A stretch of 64,000 nucleotides of DNA from Siphonodentalium dalli (taxonomy: Eukaryota; Mollusca; Scaphopoda; Gadilida; Siphonodentaliidae): the NCBI GenBank assembly GCA_032622095.1, contig CP136064.1:261743863-261807862 (forward strand), read 5' to 3'. Below are positions 21,395-32,813 of the stretch, one piece after another. How positions within the stretch are numbered: the first letter of the stretch is position 1; every line of letters starts with the position of its first letter. Below the pieces are notes generated by a model. It did no database searches. It had not been told where the DNA came from and was given only the letters and a program-made list of their open reading frames with translations. The translations under genes were made by a program, and so were the position numbers.

Positions 21395-22316
21395 AATTTT
21401 TTGGTTGTGGAATATACCCAACAATCTAGAAACAGACCAGTGGTTCATGTTCTATGTTCCTACATAGCTCGGATAGTCATAATTTAAATTGAGCATATGT
21501 TTCGATTCACTTTTCCACTAGAGTATGATAGTGATAACGCGAATTTCATCAGGGAACGCGTATTAAATAGATCGGCATAATATATGCCTATTTTAAATGT
21601 AGTTGGCCTGATTTTTCGAGGCCAGTAGCACCCTTTCTTTGGGCATTCGCGATATGTGCCAATTTTATAATTCGGCATATTATATGCCACTTTAATGAGT
21701 ATTCTGAGCACGAAATTTATAGATTCCATCAATTTAGATCGGGTGACTTTTGCTGCTATTTTATTAGAGCAATGGTATCAGGGTGTGTCTTTATACCGGA
21801 TTTCGGATCCCGGATTTCGACCCGGATTTCGACCCGGATTTAGGTGTCTTTTTACCGGATTTCGACCCGGATTCGGGTATGAATTTCTTTGAGTTAGTGA
21901 TGTACTAGTCATAGTTTGAACCAGCATTGTGCATGCCTATATTTGGAATTTTATATGCGGAATCATTTTGTATTTGCATATTATATGCAACCTAGAATGA
22001 CACGACATGTCTTTACGACAGCGCCTTCTAAGGGAGACACGTTAAGTGTGAATTCAAGAAGTTTGTTTGAGGGTTTATATCAAATGAATGTGACCTGCAG
22101 GAACCAGTTTAATCCGTCCTTGTTAATGATAAATTCCCACATGTGGCGACAACGTGCGAGATTTGATACTCCTGTTGGGAGTAGGTAATTAATCACTCTA
22201 TACGTGATTTGCTTGCAATGGTGTTCAATTGCATAATTTTTATGTTGAAGATTCACACATGTGGGTACCATCCCCTTACGTTAGGTAATCTGTTATGGTG
22301 CCTCTCGTTTGCGAGA
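21395..22316 (+). repeat. Dispersed repeat family X, copy A
   Basis: About 900 bp that aligns by eye along its length with 36,446-37,326. Shared landmarks in order are ATATACYCAACAATC, TTAAATTGAGCATATGTTTC, GATTCACTTTT, GGCATAATATATGCC, TTGGCCTGATTT, GCATATTATATGC, TTAAGTGTGAA, GATTTGCTT and GTAATCTGTTATGG. There is no long ORF. AT-rich palindromes of the form GGCATAATATATGCC/GCATATTATATGC recur three times in each copy. The class (nonautonomous DNA element, or a decayed larger element) is unknown. Confidence 0.7.
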
Positions 22317-22500
22317 ATATATCGCCGAAATTTCGAGATTTGGCGAAGGTTAAATTTTTGTTTATGGTGCCTCTCGTTTGCGAGAATATGACGCCGAGAT
22401 TTCGAGATTTGACTAGGTTTTAATTTTTTGGTTGTGGAATATACCCAACGTTAGTATGAATTTTTTGGTTGTGGAATATACCCAACAGTTCAATTGTTTT
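22285..22500 (+). repeat. Short tandem duplications at the end of repeat X copy A
   Basis: TTATGGTGCCTCTCGTTTGC plus GAGAATATRWCGCCGARATT and TCGAGATTTG occurs twice (22,293-22,347 and 22,360-22,412). AATTTTTTGGTTGTGGAATA plus TACCCAAC occurs at 22,423-22,450 and 22,461-22,488, and also at the other end of the repeat (21,396-21,423) in the same orientation. Confidence 0.7.
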
Positions 22501-23935
22501 CTTTTTAGATGTTTGACACATCGATCATATATATACATTGTATATATAGTAAATATTGTCAGCTAAATTTGTGTATAGTCCGCCAAATTTGTTGGCATCT
22601 GGTGATATATGTTCATTCCACGATAGCGTGATATAGCATAGAACACACCTCTCTTCCCTTCTGGGTTGAGATAAGGGGCATGCTAGTTGGCTCGCATGTG
22701 TGCATTAACCAAACAAGACAGAGAATAATATTATATTATATTAGTAGGCCCAATGTGTCTTACAGGTATGTCGGAGCATGGTAGTCATTGAATTTACCAA
22801 ATAAATGGATGAAATAAATTTGAATATCAATTGGCCCCTGTGTACGAAGCACATGAACTGCTAGTTGGAAATGAATGACATACATTGGCACGGATTTATA
22901 GATAGAGTAGCCCAATTTTACAGGCTATTTGAATTTGAATGTTCAGGTTTGTGGATGAAGACTTTATGCTTCGAGACAATAATGTCACAGTACATTAACA
23001 TGTACAATTAGTATTGATACTGTTTATCGTGTGTAATCACGTGAAGATTTGAATCTTCTAGTTGCTGTAAATTTATTCATTTAAAATATCGAGACACCAA
23101 GGCTGGCGCAGACCAGTTGGTAAGAGGGTCCTTGAAATGTCGCATATACATGTAAAGTACATTGCCGCTGATACATACTCCATAAGTAATGGTAGCTGTT
23201 GTATTATGCACTGTGTTCCAAAATCATCAAGAACTGTTGCCCGGCCATTGTTCACATCTAAATATCGAAAACAACTAAATTTTAGACAAGCGTGGTGACA
23301 TTTCGATATCAAAGACGTTTCTGTCGGCAACACTAAGCTAAATTTTATTCGGCATCGCCACGAGGTCCGTGTTAACCAATGATATTGAACAAGCGTTGCC
23401 TGGGTTCCACAGAAAGAATGATGATAGAAAATTGCGTTTCTTTTCCGGTTAAAATTAAATACAATCAATTGTGCCTTAAATAAGTTTTGATTTTTCATTG
23501 CGAAATTCCGGATGATGATGCAATCAACGTTTTCCCAACTACAACCCCATTTACGTCATTATGTAGTAAGATGACTATACAGTGCGTCTATCGCGAATTT
23601 AAATGAAATCATCGCGTTTCGATCGCGCCCGCCGTTATATGCGATTCCTCCAATAGTGGCCGCGAAGTGGGGTCCACCAAACGCGACTCCTCCGTTATTA
23701 CCATTATTCTGAGAAAAGTGGACATTTCAATTATAATCGCGGGATTTGTATATAACATGGTGTATGTATACCCAACCATCCGCCATTGATAAGCGGTAAC
23801 ATTTGTTCCTTATGATGCCCGACACTGCTATGAATTTGGATAGTCATTTTAAGCTAGTGTTTCGTGTCTATTTATTGCGCCGACTACTCGTCAGGGGCAG
23901 AGCGCTTTAATTTAGATAAATCGACATTGTTATGT
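22500..23935. other. Intergenic; one unassigned 141-codon ORF
   Basis: The minus-strand frame 23,498-23,073 is open for 141 codons. Its second half is Cys-rich (KCHHACLKFSCFRYLD, then FGTQCIIQQLP), which could be a piece of an extracellular Cys domain, but the spacing does not fit any family I know, and one open frame of this length is not proof of coding. The rest is AT-rich and unremarkable. 23,590-23,720 is enriched in CpG (TATCGCGAATT, CGCGTTTCGATCGCGCCCGC). Confidence 0.3.
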
Positions 23936-23939
23936 CTGT

Positions 23940-24395
23940 TTACGGAATACATCAGATTCTAGTTGGTTACCACGTGGTGTGGAAGACTTTTATTTGCAAA
24001 TGTCATGCAATCGGAATACATAGGATTCCATGGTAATTTTTGCCACGTTATGTGGAGTGTTGGATTTGAAATATACATGCAATCATTCTGTATGTGTATC
24101 CGGAATACATAGGATTCCATATTAGTCTTTGCCACGTTCTGTGGTAGGTTAGATTTGCAAATTTCATGCAATCATTCTGTGTGTAACGTCCATGTATCCG
24201 GAATACATATGGTTCCATACTAGTCTTTGCCACGTTATGTGGTAGGTTGGATTTGCAAATTTCATGCAATCATTCTGTATGTAACGTCCGTGTATCCGGA
24301 ATGCATAGGATTTCATATTAGTCTTTGCCACGTTATGTGGTAGGTTGGATTTGCAAATTTCATGCAATCATTCTGTATGTAACGTCCGTGAAGGA
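23940..24395 (+). repeat. 98-bp tandem repeat, about 4.6 copies
   Basis: TAGTCTTTGCCACGTTATGT recurs at 24,123, 24,221 and 24,319 (spacing 98 and 98), with an older, shorter copy starting near 24,032 and a partial one at 23,965. The unit continues GGTAGGTTGGATTTGCAAAT, TTCATGCAATCATTCTGTAT, GTAACGTCCRTGTATCCGGA, ATRCATAGGATTYCATAT. Minus-strand ORFs over it (MHEICKSNLP...) are repeat shadows, not genes. Confidence 0.9.
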
Positions 24396-24399
24396 ACAC

Positions 24400-25600
24400 A
24401 TCTGATTCCAGTTTCAAACTATCCGCGTCAACTCCCGATGTGCAGACTGTCTGGTAGCTTTAAGATAAAAATCTATTCCAGCCATTATTCCAGTATTATT
24501 TTGTTCTATATTTGTGTCACTTTACCTAAAAATAGTATCAGAGCATGCGCTTAACGTAACGTAAAGTGGCGTTCTCGTTAGGAAAGGGCGCAATAAAAAC
24601 GGTTTCCTTATTGGTCAGATTGTCTATCTTAACCAATCAGATTTGATGTAGCATAGACATGGTTGTTGCTAAGCCTTGTAGTTCAAATATAGAAATCACC
24701 ACCTCGTCGTTAGTATTTCCACAAATTACCCATTACCACACAACACAAGGATGAGATTAAGGCTATACACATAGCATGTGTGTGTTCTAAATAAAATAGT
24801 ACTTCATATCTGGTTTCGGACTGAAAAAATGTCACCAAAAACACTTCTGTTACTGTGATTTGAGACTTCATGTTCTTTGACTTGGTCAAGTTTGTGTTTG
24901 AAACTTTGAAACTGACAGTCTCAAATTCTATGAGTCTTTGTTATTGTCGTTCGTGTTTCAATGAATGATTTACTGTAAGTTAACTTGGCTAGATAACTAG
25001 ATCATAGGTGCCATCAAATGAATGAATTCAGTCGCAAAAAGGAGTCTAATTTATAAATTATCCACAGTCTCTGTTCCAACTCCAAATTTTAACAACATTA
25101 ACGAAGACAGAAACAAGTTCGAAGCACATTCCCGGTTATACCACCAAGGTCGGGACAACTCTCAAAACAAAAATGAAGAAAATAATTGAAATTGAAATGA
25201 AAAAGATGATGATTGTCATGTAGGCAGCATGTGTATGTCTTTATGATTCAACAAAAGTAGAACTGTTTAGTAGTACTAGTATAGTGGTAATTACTAAATT
25301 AGGTTTCATCTTGGAAGTGAGGAATTATTCTGACTTCTCAACTGGGGTTTTCGGATTCTAATTACCAGATTGCCGTTGAATACCGTTTTACACATCGTGA
25401 ATTCAACGAATATAGATGCATTCAGCTTAGTTTAACTTGAATGTAAATAGTGCTAGTTTTGTGAAAGTAACATAACTCTCGATTTGACCAAAGTAGAGAT
25501 AATAGTAATGTGAAATTATTCTATTTATTGAGAAATATTGCACTGCATTACTACTTAATTTTGTATTTGTAATTAAATAATTAGAAAGTGAAAACATCGA
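24400..25600. other. Intergenic, nothing recognised
   Basis: AT-rich, with no ORF, array or hairpin that I can support. Confidence 0.5.
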
Positions 25601-25604
25601 AGTG

Positions 25605-25935
25605 TAAGCGTTGCTGGAGTTGGATGGCGACTGGTTAGCATGTTCGACTACCGGCCAGAGGTTTAGATTGGACCCCGGATCGATTCATCTCGATTCTCGA
25701 CAAAACAAAAGGAAGGAGCTCCGAGCATGCCCTATAAAGTACTGTGTATGCCTCGATTATGTGCTGTTAAGCGGTAATGCTCTCCCGCCCGGTGTCTTAA
25801 ACAGGGATGACACTGGTTTGATCAAGCCATCCCATTAGGTTGGGACTTAAATGGCTGTCCCGTTTACAACCATGTGTGCACGATACAGAACCCTACCGTG
25901 GGCAATGATCCAAGGGTTGGTGGCAAATTTCTTGT
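25605..25935 (+). mobile_element. tRNA-derived SINE with Nin-DC-like tail
   Basis: The head looks like a decayed tRNA: TGGCGACTGGTTAGCATG fits the pol III A box (TRGYNNAGNGG type), and AGGTTTAGATTGGACCCC fits a worn B box about 45 bases downstream. The tail has CCCATTAGGTTGGGACTTAA, then ATGGCTGTCCCGTTTAC, then GTGTGCACGATACAGAACCC. GGRTGGGACRTTAAATGGNGGTCCCGT followed by GCACGTWAAAGAACCC is the conserved Nin-DC-like region of SINEs in molluscs, echinoderms and other marine invertebrates. A SINE is mobilised by a partner LINE. No target-site duplication could be made out. Confidence 0.65.
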
Positions 25936-25939
25936 CAAA

Positions 25940-26425
25940 ATTCTTCCATTCGGGGCGTAAGTTGATATATAGTTCAGTATTGGTGTAATAGAGTTATCTT
26001 TCTTCAGTTATTATGGTTGTGGAACGCATACATCTGTGGTATGTATACAATGTATATATTTGGTGGCGATGTTGAAACGGGCATTTCAGATATCGACGTG
26101 GTGTACAGGTGGATACATAAATACACGGGGACGTGGTTGTCATGAACGATGGTCGACACACAAGTAAGAAGAAGTAAGATGGATGCTGATGTTTTTGTCA
26201 TGATGAAATGTAAATCCTACTGCACAGTTGTCAATATGACTCATGTCGTATTGACAATTACTATCAACATTTTGACATGTGCGCAATTAGTCTGTGAACC
26301 CGACCATTCTAAATCAGAGCAATCTGATTATCTACACGTCAGGTTTACAAGCTAGTGCGAAATATGTTAAAATTGTACAAGTTGTTTAATATTATGTGTT
26401 CTTAATATTAATATATATGTTACTT
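25940..26425. other. Intergenic, no gene recognised
   Basis: Two short overlapping ORFs on opposite strands (26,004-26,355) have no recognisable motif. Confidence 0.4.
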
Positions 26426-26426
26426 A

Positions 26427-26593
26427 GGGGATAACGGGGTGCTGTTTTGTGATTTCGGAAAGGTACATGGCGAATATACTGTGGCAAATTTAGTTAATGA
26501 CGACGGCGGAGCCGGAGCCCATTAACGGGTATTTGCCACAGTATATTCGCCATGTACCTTTCCGAAATCACAAAACACCACACTGTTATCCCC
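26427..26593. mobile_element. Foldback hairpin element (about 70-bp arms)
   Basis: The left arm GGGGATAACGGGGTGCTGTT, TTGTGATTTCGGAAAGGTAC, ATGGCGAATATACTGTGGCA is repeated inverted at 26,540-26,593 almost without change; the loop is GC-rich (GACGACGGCGGAGCCGGAGC). A worn single arm of the same sequence is at 27,901-27,970 (TTTGCCACAGTATAATCGCC, ATATACCTTTACAAAATGAC). Long, nearly perfect arms and a second copy mark it as a mobile foldback/MITE family. No target-site duplication was seen. Confidence 0.8.
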
Positions 26594-26599
26594 ATTCTA

Positions 26600-27385
26600 A
26601 TGCTCTTCGAACTTAAAAACGTTATTTAGACAAACAAATGCTTCGTAATTATCAACGAAATGTGCGGCCATAGAAAACACTCAGCCAATTCACGACTTTT
26701 TATTGTAAATTTAATGCGCTAGATAAAATATAGTCCCCCAATTAACATCGCTCTTATCGTTAAAAATGTTGATAAAGAAGAAAATTGCCACCTCGAATAG
26801 AAATAAATAAACACAACAATTAGTTTCTGCATGTAGTTGATGTCTTTTTCAGAATTTTATCACTTAAAAATAATTTCTTCCGACGATGACCTGACCCAGA
26901 TTCGCCGATGTTTATTTCGACTGCGAACTCTGGCGAACTTGCAAAAAATGTTCACTCGTTGAAATGTGTAATTCACGCCATTTCTGTTTCGTGTCAAGAC
27001 ATTTTATCACTTGATATCGAAACAATGATATACAAAGATTACCTGATACTATGGTAAGTGATATATATCAACATTTGAAACAGTTTTTTCTAGCGATTAC
27101 GTCGAGTCTCCCCCGTTATCGAGTCAATTTTATTGGAAATTTGGTTTTCAATTTACATTTTCAGCTTTCATTAAAATTGGGACACCCAATGACTTGCTGA
27201 GAACTCCAAATTTAATTGACAGTATTTATCTTTAATAGCATTTTCAGTTCACTAAACTCATTTCAATATCAATACTGATCTTAAACTCATTTCCGTATCA
27301 ATACTGATCTAGAACAAAATAAACAACAACAATTCAGACATGCAAGATTTTCAACATTCAAGGCTCAGGTTGCTGTCTGCGATAG
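26600..27385. other. Intergenic; one small tandem duplication
   Basis: At 27,250-27,312 AACTCATTTCAATATCAATA plus CTGATCT is present twice. Otherwise AT-rich and without features. Confidence 0.5.
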
Positions 27386-30188
27386 TCACAGAAAATAATT
27401 GTTAATGGTGACATTTTCCGCATGGATTTCCAACTGCTTGTTGACAGACACTCTCGGCATCATGCTATATGCATTCAAAGTTCTTGATGATTCCAAAACT
27501 AAACTGTTTATCGGACTAGTACGACTAGTTAGGTGGCTGCATTCTGTGTTAACAGGCACTGGTGCGACAGGAATATTACTGGTTGGTGCTGTTGAGGGAT
27601 CGGCATCCTGGCAACCACTCAATATACAACTATATTGTCTTTTCTGCGATTCCGATGAATCTGTGTTGTATGAGCGTATGCTTTGCTCGCTTTGGTGGCC
27701 TGATATCCTCATAATCTCACGTGCCTCAAAGGCCTGCGTGACTGAGCAAAGTAATGGAAGTAGCCCGCACACAGTGGTTGGTATAAATCTGTAAGATAAA
27801 TTTCCCTACGTTTATTTCATTCCGAGAATTATACGGTATATAAATCAAAATTTTACTTAAAATTGGTATAATGTGAATAAATACCACTGCCGTCACCGGC
27901 TAACTAAATTTGCCACAGTATAATCGCCATATACCTTTACAAAATGACAAAACATCCTTGTCCTCAAACTCCATATTTAATTGCAATACCGGTAGGTATA
28001 TTGTGGATAAATCATACTGAGTAATGAGTAATTTTACTTTCAACAGCTTTGTAAATAATTTTGAGGTGTTCGAAATTAACTGATTCATGAAGCTGATTAT
28101 GGATACTTTATTACATTGTGATAATTGATATATTATTTGGAAAAATTTGCTGTATGTACCTTGCTCAAACCGACTTCTGTTGATATCGTTTTCATCATGA
28201 CGTTCAGCATCTTTTCGCCAATTGGTCTTGTGGTGTACCAACAAGTGTCCCCATCCTTGACGTATAACATCGGTTGCTGAAACAGGATATTGTTCAGCTT
28301 GTTTCGCTTACTTAGAAGCATTCTGTATGCCGATACCGGGCAATTGTCATCTATTGTCGCATAAAACCTTGGCCTTGTTTCATTATCTTTATCCCTTAAG
28401 CCACCAGGATGGCTCTTTGTCGCTTCGTTAAATGTCATTTCAATATATTCGTTGCCGGCACTGTCTGTTTTTATACAAAATGCCCCACATGGTAGATTGG
28501 GCATATTTTCGCGCCCTCTCCTTGCAAAACCAAGGGTTAATTCAAACCATACTTGATTTTGCAGGCCCCTTGGAGTACTGACAGATAAGATATCACTTGA
28601 ACGGAGCTTGATGATATCTTCTGACGTGATTGATTCATGGTGCGTCGTTTTGTCAAGACCTTCTCGTTTTTCAAAACGGTCATAAACATACTGTTACTTT
28701 TATGGAATGCTGGATCATCCATAAGTGCGTAGCTACGAGAAAATGGAGGATCTCTCAGATGTCGGTTTATTGCAGCTCTTAATCCTGCATATCAACTTTT
28801 CGAACAAGGCTTGCCATCAGCTGATTTGGCAGATGAATAGAATAGGCGGAGGCGTTGATCCAGGTCATCCTTCTGGGGGTTCTCAATTTGGGCAGGAAAC
28901 CCGTTGTTCATAACCCTTCTGTGGAAATTGGGAAAACATAATCGATTTTTATTTCGTGGAAATGTCCATCGGAGGTTTATGTTGAAAATTATGGGAAAAA
29001 ATCTGTTCACGAGATACATGTATGTGGTATATATATTCGAATCATTCTGTTAACGACATGAAAATTACAAGAGAGGCATTTCTCATTAGGCTACAAGGGT
29101 GTTTTGCAAGTTGTGGAGGTGAACTACCCTATAATTACATTGAGTGACCTAATTGTAATACTTTAAATTTATTATATTTATATAAATTTCTATGTATATT
29201 CACTAATTCAGGAGTTTTATATCAGATTCCAATGGTATATTCATAAGAGGAAATTTATATACCTCTGAACATTTTAACGGCCCATTTTGTCATTTGCTGT
29301 GTGCTAGGGCTTTTTGATGATTCTTCCAGTTGCCTGAGTTCCTTCTCGCTCAAGGTATCAAGCCGTGATGGTGTAGTTGTACTACTGGAAGTTGCAGGTC
29401 TACTGTTGTCAGTACTGAGAGCGAGACTAGCATCACCTGTTAATTTCAACAGTCTCACTACATTGGAAACACACATCATCACATGTAGATACATGTCAAT
29501 TGGTTTAATTACATTTATGCTAACCTTTAAATTCTATATTTCTTATTATTTTATATTCAAATTATCAGTATAAATTGAATTTGAAAAGGAAATGAGTGAG
29601 ATGAGACTCTGGGATGAGGGAAATGTATTCTTATAAGTTTTAGGCACACATGAATCATGACATTTAGCCTATTTTTTTAGGGGTAAACTCCGAGTATTTT
29701 TTTATCAGTATTATATCATTATTATGATACTGCTCACTGAGTATACTGTTGTAGGACAATATATCTGATTTTTTTCACATTGTGGGACAGTCACGATGTC
29801 ATTCGTTGTATGATTAATACTGGGCATACTGTAAACTTACTGATATATATACATGTTATGTACTCAGTTGAGAAACCCTCTCATCGGCGGCTGTTGTACT
29901 TGGATCTGGAGTATCTATAGCCATCATTAATGCATCGTCTTCGTCGTCGAAAAGTTCTGTTGTTGTTGGGTGTTCTGTATATTCCCCTTGCATAAATAAT
30001 TTAGCCAAATCCGCCTCCGTTAATTCATCCAAAAGGAATCGTTGCGCATTAGCGACGCCATTATTATTGTTTATGTAATAACCAGGTAACGGAAAATCAG
30101 CTGTTAAAAATGACGCGTAGGAATATCGAACGTTGGAGCGCGTGTCGGCGCCTTTGAACCGGACTATACATTGCGACAGGTTATTCAA
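27386..30188 (-). pseudogene. Crypton-type tyrosine recombinase (DUF3504-like), four exons, broken
   Basis: Four minus-strand exon-like blocks in order: A 30,188-29,864, B 29,457-29,263, C 28,918-28,160, D 27,788-27,386, with AG acceptors (TTTCCAATGTAG, CAATTTCCACAG, TTTATCTTACAG) and GT donors (GTACAT, GTATAT, GTACAT). B carries LSEKELRQLEESS and TKWAVKMFRG. C carries LDQRLRLFYSSAK, ADGKPCSKS, YAGLRAAINRHL, LMDDPAFHKSNSMF, GLDKTTHHESI, FARRGREN, FYATIDDNCPVSAY and EKMLNVMMKTISTEVGLSK. D carries IYTNHCVRATSITLLSHAG then FEAREIMRISGHQSEQSIRS, followed by Y-N. HCVR is the HxxR box and SIRSYN holds the Tyr nucleophile. The domain matches the Crypton-derived DUF3504 family. Disabling changes: TGA at 28,794-28,792, a one-base loss near 28,660, a one-base gain near 27,733 (GGCC), and a phase mismatch between B and C. 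Confidence 0.8.
27901..27970. repeat. Single worn arm of the 26.43-kb foldback family
   Basis: AAATTTGCCACAGTATAATC, GCCATATACCTTTACAAAAT, GACAAAACA matches the right arm of the 26,427-26,593 hairpin. It lies in the C-D intron of the Crypton pseudogene. Confidence 0.6.
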
Positions 30189-30485
30189 TCAATAACCCCC
30201 CTCAAATATGTGATGTTTCCGGGCGTATATTGGCCTAAGTGCATTAGAATGTTAGTTCGAATTGAATTCTGATGGTATATACTCAGTTCACTGTCGTACC
30301 CGAAATACGGTCAGACTAATAGCACCCACTTTATATTTAGTGAAGTGATTGTTCTGACTTGTGAGTCAGTTAACAACATTTAGACAGAGTTTTTGCGACA
30401 TAAAATGACATAAATTAGTTTGGAATTATTCAGGATACCATGCCGTATCGGATTTCGGTTGGTTTAAGTTTTATATTTACGCGTC

Positions 30486-30731
30486 TCAATTCTCTATCTC
30501 TAGTGTAAGTTCTACGGCTTTGTTAATTGTTTCGGCTATACATGGCAATATGGGCCCCTCCCCCGAACAATATGCAACCATAAAATTGGGCAAGTTTTCG
30601 GCGAATTGGTGGAACTTTTGGGCAAACCGTATGGTGCTTCGGGGAATGGTTATGCAAACTTGCTGTAAAATTTCTACATTTCTGCCCGATTTAATATCGG
30701 ATTTATACCTGTACTTCAAGTTATGTGACAT
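30486..30731 (-). other. Unassigned 81-codon ORF
   Basis: An ATG-started minus-strand frame of 81 codons with mixed, protein-like composition (LKYRYKSDIKSGRNVEIL; CSGEGPILPCIAETINKA). It lies upstream of Crypton exon A on the same strand, so it may be another decayed exon or an unrelated fragment. The plus strand is also open over the same region, which weakens the case. No family recognised. Confidence 0.2.
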
Positions 30732-30779
30732 GTATTATGCTGGGTACATGCAATGCATATTCTGAGCTAATAATAGTCC

Positions 30780-31590
30780 AAACGTCTCCAGATATCAAAT
30801 TCATATATTAAAGAGTGGCTATTTTAGCTTAGGCATGGAGTGGCATGCTATTGTATATGAGAAACAAAATTATCATTATACCAGGCCACCATTCGTCACT
30901 GTGTGTTGAAATTTCAATAATTGTTCCAAGTCTAAATTGAATCACGATATGCATATGATATCCTATTGTCAGCACAAATAGCGCTACTATCTTATCGTAT
31001 CAGAAGTGTGCATGTAATATCCAGTTTCATGGAATGGATCATGAGTAGAGCCTGGTTGAAATACTACTGTGTGGCGAGTCACACTCGTCTTCGAGCTGTT
31101 GAGGCCATGTACATGTATTCGTGGTCTTATAAAATGTTTGTATTGTGAATGGGTAAAATTATCCGCTCATAAACCACCTTAGTAGACAATTTTATACCAG
31201 GTTTTATTCAGTATTCAGAAACAGCTTGGTACATATTTGGTTAGTTTTTTTTATCAAAGGTTGTAACCGGACGTTTGGTTTAAATAACCATGAGTGGCGG
31301 TGGTTTTGTCCATCAGTCTGTCTGGATCACTTTGTGTTTTACTTTTACAAATATTTCAGAGTTAATAAATGGCTGAGGTAGGGTCCTGACTCATATTGTT
31401 CTTCTGACGAATCTTCCAAAACGAGGACTTAGCCCACCAGATGTGCACAGGTACAATGAACCTAAACGCTGGACTTTAATAACTGATAGTTGAATTAAAG
31501 ATGTATTATCTGAAATAACGCTCCTAAATTACTATTTCTTAGGCTTCGGGGTAAAAACTATTTCATTTGAGTCGAGGACCCCACCCATCA
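30780..31590. other. Intergenic, nothing recognised
   Basis: AT-rich; short ORFs only, without motifs. Confidence 0.5.
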
Positions 31591-31594
31591 AAGC

Positions 31595-32010
31595 TCAGAG
31601 TGATCAAATATCGCTTTTTTCAATTTAGAAAATTTCAATTTTGTCCGTCCATACAAACATTTTGCATTATTGTTCAGCAACCGCTGGGCGTATATAGCTG
31701 ATATTTGGTATGGTGATAGAGCAGCATGGGTGAACAGTTACATGCATAGCGCGCGTTTCGTCCACACATTTTCACCAGAGTTATGGCCCTTATTTTTACT
31801 TAGAAAATTCAAATTTTATCTTGTTTTTTGGGTTTCCAGATGATAGCATGAGCTTTGGTGGTACGATTGCAAATCCCGTATTTTTTATGGATCAGTTATA
31901 TGAAATACATGTCAAGTGCGAATTTGGGTATGATCTGATGATTTTTGCCAGATTTATGGCCCTTTTTTCAACTTAGAAAATTTGAATTTTCGCTTGTTTT
32001 TGGGTTTCCA
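31595..32010 (+). repeat. Diverged tandem repeat of about 170-175 bp
   Basis: The block TTATGGCCCTTATTTTTACT plus TAGAAAATTCAAATTTT recurs: ATTTAGAAAATTTCAATTTTG at about 31,623, ACTTAGAAAATTCAAATTTT at about 31,798, and ACTTAGAAAATTTGAATTTT at about 31,972. A similar GAGTTATGGCCCTTTT lies at 55,612. The spacers differ. Probably part of a dispersed repeat family. Confidence 0.6.
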
Positions 32011-32805
32011 TATCGCTTGTTTTTCGGTTTCCGGAATTTCTAGTACGAACTTCTTATGGAATGGTCATATAGACCTCCTCAGATATCCGCAGTTTTGTCC
32101 ATGCTTAATCCGAATTGCTACCGTCGGGGGCAAATGCCACGCGACAGCGTACCTCTTGTTGCCTTTAGCTAAGGTAATATCCGACTCAAATATTGAAGTG
32201 ACGCATCATATTCACTACACTTCATTCAATAATTTCTTTTTCTACATAGCTTACATCATACATGTATAATAGTATTGCATTGATTGTCTTCAGCTAAGGT
32301 AAATAGTTAATTTATGTCCGACTCAAATATTAAGGTGCATTCCATTTCCATCCATTAATTCTAAGGAAACTTCTGCTGTGATATATATACAGGGCACTAC
32401 ATGTGCTACGCCATGTCTGTGTCATCACACTAAAATACCATGTTAGAATTTGGATTGATATATTCGTAATCATATATAGTCACTACATGAACATATTGTA
32501 CCTACTACTGCATTCATGAAAAACTAATCCATTAAAAATTTAAACATGTACCGGTAGTTGTGGTAATGTTATTGCAGACATCGACGACCTGTTGGCCTGG
32601 TTGATTTCGCTGTGGGATGATGGTTCACTTCCATCCTCAAGCCACTCATGCCGTTTAATGGCATAATTTTGTTCTGACGTGCAGGGGTAGATAGGCTTGA
32701 GACCCCACCACAGTTCAATTCACACCAGGTTCTCAGCTATTATTATCTGATATTCGAACTTTAGTCATATGTTTGGACTGATCATGACCATGATTTTAAT
32801 GCTGG
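32010..32805. other. Intergenic, nothing recognised
   Basis: No coding signal or element ends. TAAGGTAATATCCGACTCAA (about 32,170) and TAAGGTAAATAGTTAATTTA then GTCCGACTCAAATATT (about 32,296) form a loose duplication. Confidence 0.4.
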
Positions 32806-32813
32806 GTTTGAAT

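Noticed and set aside
23590-23720. CpG-rich patch as a promoter or CpG island
   Set aside because: It is only about 130 bp, with no adjacent first exon that I can recognise.
23940-24395. Regular repeats with ORFs starting MHEICKSNLP
   Set aside because: This is a 98-bp tandem repeat; the ORFs are phase copies of the repeat, and spacers are not unique.
27399-27794. 131-codon plus-strand ORF with hydrophobic segments
   Set aside because: It is the antisense of recombinase exon D, whose minus-strand reading carries the catalytic motifs.
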